Source: Halomonas sp. 54_146 (lineage in GTDB: Bacteria > Pseudomonadota > Gammaproteobacteria > Pseudomonadales > Halomonadaceae). Taken from it: a DNA stretch of 64,000 nt. The position numbers and the translations under genes were made by a program. The first letter of the stretch is position 1; each line of letters opens with the position of its first letter. The stretch lies in contig NZ_LGEN01000008.1 in NCBI RefSeq assembly GCF_001507855.1, forward strand, positions 44,981 through 108,980. Direction: 5' to 3'. Of the stretch, positions 55,081 to 64,000 are shown piece by piece. The notes beneath the pieces were generated by a model. The model saw only the letters and a program-made list of their open reading frames with translations. It searched no databases and was not told the DNA's origin.

Positions 55081-56421
55081 ATGACCTCGCCTACGGCACC
55101 TGCCACGTTAATAAACGCCATGCCCCGGACGGAGCTCACCATGGATGATGTAACCAGCCAGTTTATCGTTGATAACGAAACCACGCTCAACCTAGCAATC
55201 GCCCTGTTGCTAGGTGCCATTATCGGCCTGGAGCGTGGCTGGGGCGCTAGAAGCCAGGCATCAGGAGAGCGTATTGCCGGTATTCGTACCTTTGCATTAA
55301 TTGGCCTGCTGGGGGGCGTCGCCGCCTTGTTAGCAAAGGAAGTAAGCGAATGGGCGTTTCCCGTGCTGCTTATCAGCGTTGTGGCCATTGCTCTGGTGGC
55401 TTTCAGCGAACGCATTCGCCATATCCGTAACTTCAGTATTACCGGCACCATCGGCATCGTGCTAACGTTTTGTTTCGGTGCCATTGCTGTTGCAATCGAC
55501 CCTGCGATTGCCACCGGAGCCGCTGTGGTAACGGCACTGATTCTGGATAATAAGAAGGAAATTCACGGGTTGGTCGATAAACTTCAGGAGCACGAGCTAG
55601 ACGCCGCCCTGAAACTGCTGGCCATCTCAGTGGTGATGTTACCCCTACTGCCCAATGAAGACCTGGGGCCTGGCGGCGTTCTTAATCCCCGTGAAATTTG
55701 GTGGATGGTCGTGCTGATCGCGTCAGTGTCCTTTATAGGCTATTTTGCCATCCGGCTGGCGGGCACCGGCAAAGGCATTCTGTTTACCAGCCTGTTTGCT
55801 GGGGTGAGTTCCTCCACCGCACTGACGCTCCATTACGCCAGACAATCCAAACTTTCGCCCGCCGTCAGCCCACAGTTTGCCAGTGGCATTCTTATCGCCT
55901 GCGGCACCATGTTCCCCCGTATTCTGCTCTACTGCGCCCTGATTAACCCTGCGCTGTTACCCCAGCTGGTGTGGCCTGTGGTGGTAATGACCCTACTGCT
56001 TTATGTGCCAGCGTTGGTTATCTGGAAGCGGCATAAAGGGCGCCTGGAAGTCAGCCGTCCAGAACTCACCCAAAACCCTCTCGACTTAAAACCCGCCATA
56101 TTGTTCGGCCTGCTGCTGGTGGCGATACTCCTGCTAGGAGAATTTCTTCAAGCGTGGCTAGGCACCCTGGGCGTTTATGTACTGGCAGCCACTTCGGGGG
56201 TGGCGGATGTCGACGCCATTACGCTTTCACTCTCTCGCATGTCTCAAGACTCACTGGCGCTGCAAACAGCCGTGATCGGTATCGTGATAGCAGCCGCCAC
56301 CAATAACCTGGTGAAATCAGCAATCGCTTGGGGTATCGGCCAAAAAGAGCTGGGGATTCGCGTAGCCGGCCCTATGTTACTTTCGCTGGCGGCGGGGCTA
56401 ATGGTCGCCTGGCTGCAGTGA
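55081..56421 (+). CDS. MgtC/SapB-DUF4010 family membrane protein
   Basis: LLLGAIIGLERGWGARSQASGERIAGIRTFALIGLLGG; C-terminal DUF4010-like TM region. Confidence 0.87.
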   Translation: MTSPTAPATLINAMPRTELTMDDVTSQFIVDNETTLNLAIALLLGAIIGLERGWGARSQASGERIAGIRTFALIGLLGGVAALLAKEVSEWAFPVLLISVVAIALVAFSERIRHIRNFSITGTIGIVLTFCFGAIAVAIDPAIATGAAVVTALILDNKKEIHGLVDKLQEHELDAALKLLAISVVMLPLLPNEDLGPGGVLNPREIWWMVVLIASVSFIGYFAIRLAGTGKGILFTSLFAGVSSSTALTLHYARQSKLSPAVSPQFASGILIACGTMFPRILLYCALINPALLPQLVWPVVVMTLLLYVPALVIWKRHKGRLEVSRPELTQNPLDLKPAILFGLLLVAILLLGEFLQAWLGTLGVYVLAATSGVADVDAITLSLSRMSQDSLALQTAVIGIVIAAATNNLVKSAIAWGIGQKELGIRVAGPMLLSLAAGLMVAWLQ

Positions 56422-56549
56422 AAATAGCCGGCTATGCCTTGATCGTGTTAAAGAGTATCGATGGCCTTACGCATTCTTTGGGGGTTTATCGGCTCCTGAA
56501 TTAAACTGCTGCACAGAGCCACCTTTACACCACCTGCCGAGGTTCCGTC

Positions 56550-57302
56550 ATGCCAAGCCAAAGCCGAGAACGTTTACTGGATGACCACCACCCTACCGCA
56601 GTGCGTCATCGGCTAGCCACGCCAGTGAAAGCATCGACACTACCCGATACGGTGCTTGGAGGCATTGACGGCTGCGTCACTACCTTTGCAGTGGTATCTG
56701 GCGCTTTTGGCGCTGGTTTCTCGCCACAGGTGGCGCTCGTGCTGGGTTTCGCCAACTTGCTCGCGGATGGATTCAGCATGGCCGTGAGTAATTATGAAGC
56801 TGGACAAGCGCAGCTGGCCCACTTCGCAAGCACAGAGCGCACCGAACGTCAGCATATTGCCTTGGTGCCGGAAGGCGAGCGCGAAGAGGTCCGGCAGCTG
56901 TTTCGAGCCAAAGGGTTTGAGGGAGAACTGCTAGAGCAAGTGGTTGAGACGATTTGTCGCGACCCAGAGGTGTGGGTGGCCACCATGCTGCGAGAAGAGT
57001 ACGGCCTTTCCGTCGATGGGATTAACCCCCTTCGCTCTGCATTGGCTACCTTTATTGCTTTCTTGACAGTTGGTGCGTTGCCATTACTGCCCTACGCGTT
57101 TTCAGGACTAGACGTTACCACGCAATTTCTTACCAGTCTTGGTCTTGCCGGCGGCGTATTTCTCGGTATTGGTATGCTTAAAAGCGCGGTATACGGCCTG
57201 CCGGCTTGGCGTTCAGGCTTGCGCACATTACTAATGGGCACCGCAGCGGCAGGGTTGGCCTTTGCCACTGGCTTTCTTGCACAAGGTCTGCTCGGTGGCT
57301 GA
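56550..57302 (+). CDS. VIT1/CCC1 family protein
   Basis: [52 protein letters not shown]. Confidence 0.87.
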   Translation: MPSQSRERLLDDHHPTAVRHRLATPVKASTLPDTVLGGIDGCVTTFAVVSGAFGAGFSPQVALVLGFANLLADGFSMAVSNYEAGQAQLAHFASTERTERQHIALVPEGEREEVRQLFRAKGFEGELLEQVVETICRDPEVWVATMLREEYGLSVDGINPLRSALATFIAFLTVGALPLLPYAFSGLDVTTQFLTSLGLAGGVFLGIGMLKSAVYGLPAWRSGLRTLLMGTAAAGLAFATGFLAQGLLGG

Positions 57303-57442
57303 CACTCCCCACACGCCGCACTATCGATCCTCGCATTAACTGTACGAGGTTTTCTGTGACGGATGGTGACGTCACGACTTCTTAGCCGTTTGCCTAGTCT
57401 GCTAAAATATCGCCAGCGCCCGACCCTTATTGTTTGAGATAT

Positions 57443-59518
57443 ATGTCATTGATAATTAAAAATTTTTGGGCGCGCCTAGCCGCTGCCATTATTATCCCCA
57501 TTTTTTTGGTCACTGGGGCGCTGTTCCCTATTGTCACGTTTCATTGGCAGGAGCGGGTCGACAGCACACGTTTAAACGCCGAAACGCTGCTTGAATCCGA
57601 GTACGACCTGCTGCTCCAGAACATGAATGAGAGCTTCAACCAAGTGCTGGCCACGGCGGAGTTCCCGCTGCTGAGACGGTTTTTGGCTAGGCAAAAAAAC
57701 CCTCAAGCGCAGCAAGAGAACCACACGGCGCAACATGACTGGGAGCAGACGGATGCGTTATTTAAGACGCTGATGACCCATTACGGCCGTTATACCCGAC
57801 TAACGGTGATTGACACTCAAGGCTTAGAGTGGATCGCCGCGACGACAGAACCTTTGCTGCCGCGCCCTCCCGTGGTGAGTCGCGCTGCGTCCCCCGCTTT
57901 TCAGAACGCCATGGCCCTACAGGCACGGGATCTCTATGTTTCACCGCCACGTTTAGGTACATCCGGTGATAGTGAAGCCTTCGTAACCACGGTTATTGAT
58001 ATCGCCACGCCCATCTTCGATGAACACGAACAACGCCTGGGCGTGCTGCTGTTTACTCTCGACTGGTCGCTTATCATTGCGTCGTTGCCCCATGCCCGGG
58101 AGGCACACCAAGGAAACGCATTACTGGTTGATGCACAGGGGCGCTGGCTGCTGCCCGATAGCGATAGCGATAGCGATAGCGATAGCAATAGCAATAGCAA
58201 TAGCAATAGCAATAGCAATAGCAATAGCAATAGCAATAGTCATCGAGAGGGTGAATGGTTCGGCCGCCCACTATCAGAACACCAGCCACTTATCTGGGCG
58301 GCCATGTCTGCCCGCAACCAGGGAACGGCCATCCTAGACGAGCATCTACTTAGCTTTCGGAGTCATGATCTGCGCACCCATCACTACCGCAGCCAGGCGG
58401 GGATGATTGTCAGCGAGGCGAACACCCAACCCTGGCGACTTGGCATTCTGCTACCCCATCCCAGCGTAAGAGGGCTGCTACAAGAGAGCCCCTTACAGCT
58501 GCTGGCGATTGCGTTGGTTTATCTTCTGTCAGTCGCCTTTGGCGTACTTTGGGTGCTCAGCAATCACCGCCTGCGGACGCTGCGACAGCGGGCGCTGCTC
58601 TTTTCACACGAAGCCCGCCAGTATGCTCGGGAGGTGCAAGGCCTCTATGAGTACGCGCCCTGTGGCTATCATTCACTCGACAGCCGTGGTCGGGTGGTCA
58701 AAATAAACAGCACTGAATTGAAGTGGCTGGGCTACCGTGCGGATGAGGTCATCGGTAAGCGCTATTACCGTGATTTGGTTACCCCGGCCACCCGTGACGC
58801 ATTCGATGCCACTTTTCAGCAGGTCACCATGGGGCGAGAGGCCGCCGCAGAATGCGAACTGATCTGCCGCGATGGCAGGCATTTGCCGGTCGCTATACAG
58901 GCTGCTGCTCATCTCACCGAGGCAGGCTTTCAATATTCCCGCGCTACTGTCTTTGACCTCAGCGAGCGCAAGAAACTTGAAGATCGCTTGGCCAAACAAG
59001 CGCTGACCGACCCGCTCACCGGTTTGGGCAACCGCCGCTACCTGGAAAACCAAGCGGCCATGGAGATCGCCCGCGCCGAACGCAGCAGAGCACCGCTGGC
59101 GCTTATTGTCATCGACCTTGACCACTTCAAGCGCATTAACGACACCTACGGGCACGATGTAGGCGACCGGGTACTGCAGGCCTTTGCTGCCACAGCTCAA
59201 AACCTGCTACGCGATGGCGATGTGCTGTGCCGTATGGGAGGCGAAGAATTCGCTGTACTGCTGCCAAACACGACCCGTGAACAAGCCATGCACGTCGCTG
59301 AGCGCCTGCGTGTTGCAATAGCGAACACGCCTACCAACATCGCTGATTCTTCGGCCGCCAATGAAGCGCTCATCGCCTATTCGGCGTCCTTGGGCGTAAC
59401 ACTCGTCAGTGCTGGGGAAACCTCGCTACAGCCCGCGTTTATACGTGCTGACCAGGGGCTTTATGCGGCAAAGGAGGCGGGGCGAAATCGGGTACACTGG
59501 CACATGCCAATAGCTTAG
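57443..59518 (+). CDS. Diguanylate cyclase with periplasmic sensor, PAS and GGDEF domains
   Basis: N-terminal TM, extracytoplasmic domain, second TM, PAS (YEYAPCGYHSLDSRGRVVKIN), DPLTGLGNRRYLE ... CRMGGEEFAVLLP. Confidence 0.93.
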   Translation: MSLIIKNFWARLAAAIIIPIFLVTGALFPIVTFHWQERVDSTRLNAETLLESEYDLLLQNMNESFNQVLATAEFPLLRRFLARQKNPQAQQENHTAQHDWEQTDALFKTLMTHYGRYTRLTVIDTQGLEWIAATTEPLLPRPPVVSRAASPAFQNAMALQARDLYVSPPRLGTSGDSEAFVTTVIDIATPIFDEHEQRLGVLLFTLDWSLIIASLPHAREAHQGNALLVDAQGRWLLPDSDSDSDSDSNSNSNSNSNSNSNSNSNSHREGEWFGRPLSEHQPLIWAAMSARNQGTAILDEHLLSFRSHDLRTHHYRSQAGMIVSEANTQPWRLGILLPHPSVRGLLQESPLQLLAIALVYLLSVAFGVLWVLSNHRLRTLRQRALLFSHEARQYAREVQGLYEYAPCGYHSLDSRGRVVKINSTELKWLGYRADEVIGKRYYRDLVTPATRDAFDATFQQVTMGREAAAECELICRDGRHLPVAIQAAAHLTEAGFQYSRATVFDLSERKKLEDRLAKQALTDPLTGLGNRRYLENQAAMEIARAERSRAPLALIVIDLDHFKRINDTYGHDVGDRVLQAFAATAQNLLRDGDVLCRMGGEEFAVLLPNTTREQAMHVAERLRVAIANTPTNIADSSAANEALIAYSASLGVTLVSAGETSLQPAFIRADQGLYAAKEAGRNRVHWHMPIA
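58157..58240 (+). repeat. Hexanucleotide tandem array (GATAGC)5(AATAGC)8(AATAGT)1 in coding sequence
   Basis: Direct count of 14 six-bp units encoding (DS)5(NS)9. Confidence 0.97.
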
Positions 59519-59528
59519 TGGCACGCGG

Positions 59529-61859
59529 CTACCGCGCCGCTGGCGGCACCGGTGCCTGCTTTGCGGTTGTTTTCTTGTTACGGGAAAAGATGTCCTGATA
59601 GCAGCGAATGAAAACATTTGGGAAAACACGACCCGCAAACCGCCCAATACGAATGAAGTCCACATCCAATAGCGGCATCAACATTTCCGGATTAACTTTT
59701 CCTCTCAGCGCGTGCCAGCGATAGGTGCTGGGCTGACGATGAAGCGCAAGGTTGAGGTTGTTCAGTTCCCCAACCAGGTAATAACCCTGTTCGGGGTCGA
59801 ACCACAGCCCCTGAAGACCAGGCACTTTTCTTAACCAAGAGCGTGGGTCATAGACCGGTCGATCGATCAGCTTGGATAAAACGAGCCACCACATTCCTAA
59901 GACTTTTTTGTCACCTCCTAAATAGGCGGTGGATTTCTCGTTTAGCGCCTTGCGTAGCGGGTCAAAAGCCATGCGTTCATGAACGAGGTGAGCATGGACG
60001 GTTTGTTGCCAGTCCTGGCAGAGCGTGGGCAGGTTCGTGACTAACTTTGACAGCTGCGTTTCTGTTGAACTATCAGCGAACAGGCTTTGAACAAAATCTT
60101 GGGTCAGTGAGTTTTCGTAACCTGCAGGTAACAGCCAGCTACGCGTTGCGAACTTGTTCTTCCGACCTTCAAGCACCGGCATCTGCTGCTCGATGCCATC
60201 GGGCATGATGAGCGGCGTGTTATTGCCAGGATTCTGGATCAGGATGGTGTCTTGGTCACGTAATACGATCACTTGAGCTCGGATAAACTTATTGACGTCC
60301 TTTTGAATATCTTGCTCCGGCCCAAAACGGTACGGCCACTGCTCAACCACCAACCGCATTAGCTGTTGGCAGTTGACTGCGTGCTTCATCAGCAAAGCAT
60401 TCAGTTGTTCTAGTGTCTGCGGCTCAGATAGAGCGAAAGGCAGAACCACCGGGCGGTCATGCTCTACAGTAAACAGATAGCCATCTGAAATCAGCGTTAG
60501 GCCATCGAGTAGATGAGCCTGTTGAGGCAAATACTCTGACACTTTTGCCGAGGCATCATTGAGTAACTGTTTGAAATGCAGCTCTTTAATGGACACCACC
60601 AGCTTTAGGGCAACAAAAGACGCTTGTGCTTTCAACTGCTCAAAGCGGTAGTCAAAGTAGTCCGCATAGACTCCGGTAATGTTTCCTTCATCATCCATCG
60701 TGAACCACTGCTCGACTGACGTTTCATCATCCAGCTCGTAGGGGTTCAGTATGATGTGCTGGACAGCACAGCGCTGAGAGAAGCGATTGGTATATACGTA
60801 AGGGTCCTGTGGTGTGCCTTCGCTCTGATCAAGCACAACAAGGTAGCGTTGGTCAGGAAGCAGATTCAAATGCTCGATGTTCTCGGGCTGATCCTGCATC
60901 AGCGTTAGGTCGACTTTAAGCCCTTCTTGAAGTAGTAATTCGTTAAGCCAATCCCGCAGCTCCTCGATAGGTGTATCCACATTCTCACGGGCATCGACCA
61001 GCGTGACCTCGAACTGTTCGACTGGCAACGAACGAAGCCTGTGGTGTTTGTCTGATTTATGCTGGCTTGGGTATTTTTGCAAATGGAGGGTTTCGGGCAA
61101 GAGATGAAAGCCATACTGTTGGGCTGCTTCAACAAAAGATTGGATCACGCGCTGAATCAGGTAACCACGGCTGCTACGCAGCCCTTCGGGGGTCTTTAAG
61201 TCAATGAAGGGGCGTTGCTTACGTGTCCCTTTTGCATTACTTATCTCTCGGAACAACACGCCCTGCTCGTCGTTGCCAGAAAACCACCGGTCTAGCCATC
61301 CGCTTTTATTTCGCTTCCATAGCTTGCCTGTCCGTGGTGACTCAGGGGCAAGTTGGCGTAGTGCTACGTTAGAAAATTTTATCTTAACTTCCGTTGTGTT
61401 GCCGTCACTTCGCTGATTTACATACCCCTCGATATCAATGGCTTCGATACCCGGATTTTTCCCGCCCCACTCATTGATTTTCAACAAAGGCTTCCCAAGG
61501 GCACGAAAGCCCCTGGTATGGCCCGCTTTATGGCCGATTTGGCGTAACAAAAGCTTCAACCACACTGGGTTTAATCTCGGGGAGTATTCGACGCGCTCAG
61601 GTTCGAGCGTTGTATTATCGCGCGTCTTTATAACAGGAAGCGGATCCCCTTCTTCGGTTAACGCAACGTACAAGTTACCACCGCTCATATAGTATGGATA
61701 AGAAGCCTCTGAAAGGTTTTCGTCCAGCACCTCTTTCCATTCCTGAAACTTCATTACCGCATTAGAGAGCGGATAGCGATACACCACTAGCCGGCTTGCC
61801 CGCTCTGAATCTATCTGATCGTCTCGATAGGTTAACAACGAAATGCGAAGATCTGTCAT
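59529..61859 (-). CDS. DdmE-like protein (candidate Argonaute-like partner), 776 aa
   Basis: Second gene of a two-gene operon 7 nt after a helicase-nuclease; MID-like RYLVVLDQSEGTPQDPYVYTNRFSQRCAVQHI. Assignment by architecture and operon context. Confidence 0.5.
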   Translation of the reverse strand: MTDLRISLLTYRDDQIDSERASRLVVYRYPLSNAVMKFQEWKEVLDENLSEASYPYYMSGGNLYVALTEEGDPLPVIKTRDNTTLEPERVEYSPRLNPVWLKLLLRQIGHKAGHTRGFRALGKPLLKINEWGGKNPGIEAIDIEGYVNQRSDGNTTEVKIKFSNVALRQLAPESPRTGKLWKRNKSGWLDRWFSGNDEQGVLFREISNAKGTRKQRPFIDLKTPEGLRSSRGYLIQRVIQSFVEAAQQYGFHLLPETLHLQKYPSQHKSDKHHRLRSLPVEQFEVTLVDARENVDTPIEELRDWLNELLLQEGLKVDLTLMQDQPENIEHLNLLPDQRYLVVLDQSEGTPQDPYVYTNRFSQRCAVQHIILNPYELDDETSVEQWFTMDDEGNITGVYADYFDYRFEQLKAQASFVALKLVVSIKELHFKQLLNDASAKVSEYLPQQAHLLDGLTLISDGYLFTVEHDRPVVLPFALSEPQTLEQLNALLMKHAVNCQQLMRLVVEQWPYRFGPEQDIQKDVNKFIRAQVIVLRDQDTILIQNPGNNTPLIMPDGIEQQMPVLEGRKNKFATRSWLLPAGYENSLTQDFVQSLFADSSTETQLSKLVTNLPTLCQDWQQTVHAHLVHERMAFDPLRKALNEKSTAYLGGDKKVLGMWWLVLSKLIDRPVYDPRSWLRKVPGLQGLWFDPEQGYYLVGELNNLNLALHRQPSTYRWHALRGKVNPEMLMPLLDVDFIRIGRFAGRVFPNVFIRCYQDIFSRNKKTTAKQAPVPPAAR

Positions 61860-61866
61860 AGCGCTA

Positions 61867-63907
61867 TCATCCTTTGAAATTCATTGGCAACGAGGCCGCC
61901 TGGGCTTGGTATCGCCGAGCCAGTTCGCAGAGCCCAGCGAAGCCTGGCGTGGTCTTGTTTTGCTGATCGGGATGTATACAGCTAGATAGCACGAGGATGG
62001 GGGCGTCGTTGACGTCCATCGGGTTCAACTGCAAATCAAACCCCTTAAGCGCAGCCTCACCGTCGGACCCAACCAGATTGGCAACGACCAGCCTTGCATC
62101 CTTAAACAGGTGCTTACGCAGTGCCAATACTTTCTCAGTTAGCGCCGTTCGTTCTGCATTTCCTGAGTCATCGCTATTTAACGATGCCTGGAAAGCCTCA
62201 TCGGCCTGCCTAAGCGTTGCAAGCCCCCAGAACTTCGCATCTATAAAGATCGGTGTATTAACGATATGGAAGTCGTAGAGTTCCAGCGTTCGTTGATGCA
62301 ATAACTTTGTTGAGCACGTGATCGATTCATTATCGAACAGCCCACGTAGTGCTTCCTCGCCAATTCGCCCTTGCAAAATGCGCTGTGCAAAATGGGGGTG
62401 AAACATAAAATGCTCCTCAAGCCCACTGCTCACTTCCGCGCTTGTGGCATAGCCGTGGTGGTTAAACCAGCGAACTATCGCTTCATGGTGAGGAACCCAT
62501 CGGTAAAGAGGCTTGAGGCTGTACAGCCTTGACGCTGGTGCACGGTCACTCAAGAATCGACCATCGCCACATTGCCATACGCCTTTGGCTGGATCAGCAT
62601 CAGCGGGTAAACGTATGCACGACCAATCCTTCAGTGACAGCGTCTCGATGTGCCTGAGCCCAAGATCCTTGCCCGCAAACGAACAGGCAAGGTCTCGCCT
62701 CAACGCTGCCCGCCCAATGGACTCCCATGTACGCTGTATCTTCTCCGTCACTCCTGGTTCACAGTCAGCCTCACGGGAGTAGCGAATAAGACCAACAAGG
62801 TGGTCATCAATGATTTCTTTAATCTGGCGCCCATCTTGAACGGGCGCGAAGAGCAGCGTTAAAGGATCAATAGAAACTTGAGAAGCTTGCTTCGCAGCCA
62901 ATGCATCGAGCAGCCCCTCATTGAGAGAGCTGATTAGAAATCGATGTCGACTAAACCCATGCGGATTTTCCGCGTACCTGGTGAGCGCGCCCGCAAGCTC
63001 TGTTTGTATGTAGATGTTGGTTTCTGGCGTTTTATCCCACACCCGCTCTAAGCGGCCAACCTGCTGTTGAACATCGGCGGCCAAGTTAGACACATAATCA
63101 TCGGTGGCTTTATATACCACGTTATTAAGTTGGCTAACTTGGCGCTTATCGGACACCATCAGCGAGCCGATGTAGTGTCGGTAGTCGCGTTCGGATATTT
63201 GTGCTGCTTGTCGCAACTTCTGTACTTGGCGGATCTGTGCGCCAATCGTTGCCATTTGCTCCCCGCCAGCTTTCGCCTCTGGCACCGAAAAGTAGAAATG
63301 TCGTGCTTCATATAAATACAGACACGTCAGATCTGACTTCTTTAGTCTCCCGTCCTTCCAAAACTCGAAGTCCAGGTTAATCCCGTTAGTGGCTGATGCA
63401 ACCTGTGTCATGACGACCACATTAAAGGGGGTGCTAAAGGCTTGAGCGTAGAGATCCGCAAAGCCCAGGGACTTTTGGCTTTGCGCAGTGAGAAGACACA
63501 GAATCAGAACATGACCCTGCACGACAACCGGCTTGAACCAATGAGACTTAAAAAGCGCCTCTGGTATTGCAGCGCGGTCTGAAGAGTTAAGCTTTTCCGA
63601 GAACCCTGCTAAATTCCGCCGGCTCTCAAACGCCCTATCATTTTCCAACCACTTACGCAGGTAGCGGATAGAGTTCACGAAAGCCAAGTGTCCGCGATGC
63701 TGCTCGTTGCCTGCCGCTTTACCCATAATCGAAAGCATAGCGAAAAGGCAGTTATACCTATGCTCATGCGTCGACTCTGCGATTGACGCCTGTTCTGCCT
63801 GAAAGAAGTCGGCAGTCAACAGATCAAGGGCAGCGGCAATCTCGGGGGTGTCGCTTTTACTGGTAAAGTCACAAACTTCAACGGAAAGCTGGTTCTTACG
63901 CTGTGAA
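61867..63907 (-). pseudogene. DdmD-like SF2 helicase/PD-(D/E)XK nuclease, 3' part; 5' part missing, apparently cut by an IS
   Basis: Motif V-like VVVMTQVASATNGINLDFE, motif VI-like QQQVGRLERVWDKT, nuclease-like ELYDFHIVNTPIFIDAKFW; no Walker A or DEAD-box; listed ORF starts at an internal TTG and the frame stays open upstream into the IS-like sequence. Confidence 0.6.
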
Positions 63908-64000
63908 GTGGTTATAGTTTCCCGGACACACAGACGCAGATAATATTATCTGCCCATCAAGGTGTGTGCCATGAGTCAGAAGAAAAGCAATTCGTATACA
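63908..64000 (+). mobile_element. Left end of a putative IS3-family insertion sequence, truncated by window edge
   Basis: tagtttcccggacaca-type terminus, 16-bp palindrome cagataatattatctg, then ATG at 63971 opening MSQKKSNSYT, like IS3 OrfA N-termini. Exact boundary uncertain. Confidence 0.55.

Noticed and set aside
58157-58240. Tandem array as a CRISPR
   Set aside because: Units are 6 bp with no spacers, and lie in frame within a GGDEF gene; no CRISPR array was seen in the window.
58157-58240. On/off phase variation by frameshift
   Set aside because: The unit is 6 bp, so copy-number changes preserve the reading frame.
57934-58289. Minus-strand ORFs with poly-Leu and CYCYCY runs and plus-strand AIAIAI frame
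   Set aside because: They are out-of-frame translations of the hexanucleotide array inside the diguanylate cyclase gene.
59529-61859. pPIWI-RE (DUF3962/DUF3893) assignment for the 776-aa protein
   Set aside because: I do not see the expected N-terminal and R/E C-terminal signatures, and the neighbour is a helicase-nuclease rather than the DinG helicase plus separate REase; DdmDE-like architecture fits better.
61867-63819. Cas3 or type I CRISPR helicase
   Set aside because: No cas genes or CRISPR repeats nearby, and the nuclease-like motif is PD-(D/E)XK rather than HD.

Overview
This 64 kb window looks like a Halomonas-type gammaproteobacterial chromosome (inferred from gene content and protein sequences). 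About 59 kb is ordinary core genome: nth, cstA, argG, rnt, pfp-type PFK, ppa, dsbD, accBC, prmA-dusB-fis, purH, folE, tRNA-Leu(UAG), fxsA-groES-groEL, trmJ, ackA/pta, a Mn-type ABC transporter with mntR, and several c-di-GMP signalling genes. The most interesting signal is at the right edge. There, a minus-strand two-gene operon encodes (i) a helicase C-terminal region fused to a PD-(D/E)XK-like nuclease and (ii) a 776-aa protein with a possible Argonaute MID-like segment. Architecture and order resemble the DdmD/DdmE plasmid-defence system. The helicase gene appears to be cut by an IS3-like insertion whose transposase starts 30 nt before the window end. Other notable items are a nearly identical, inversely oriented 118-bp palindromic element at 12.4 kb and 38.6 kb; a (GATAGC)5(AATAGC)9 array inside a diguanylate cyclase sensor domain; a PP2C/kinase fusion whose HRD motif is replaced by HQQ; a PilZ/degenerate HD-GYP protein; a DUF1538-DUF1538-PII operon; and a CrbSR-like operon carrying a DnaQ-type exonuclease. 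All product calls come from reading translated sequences; no database search was run.
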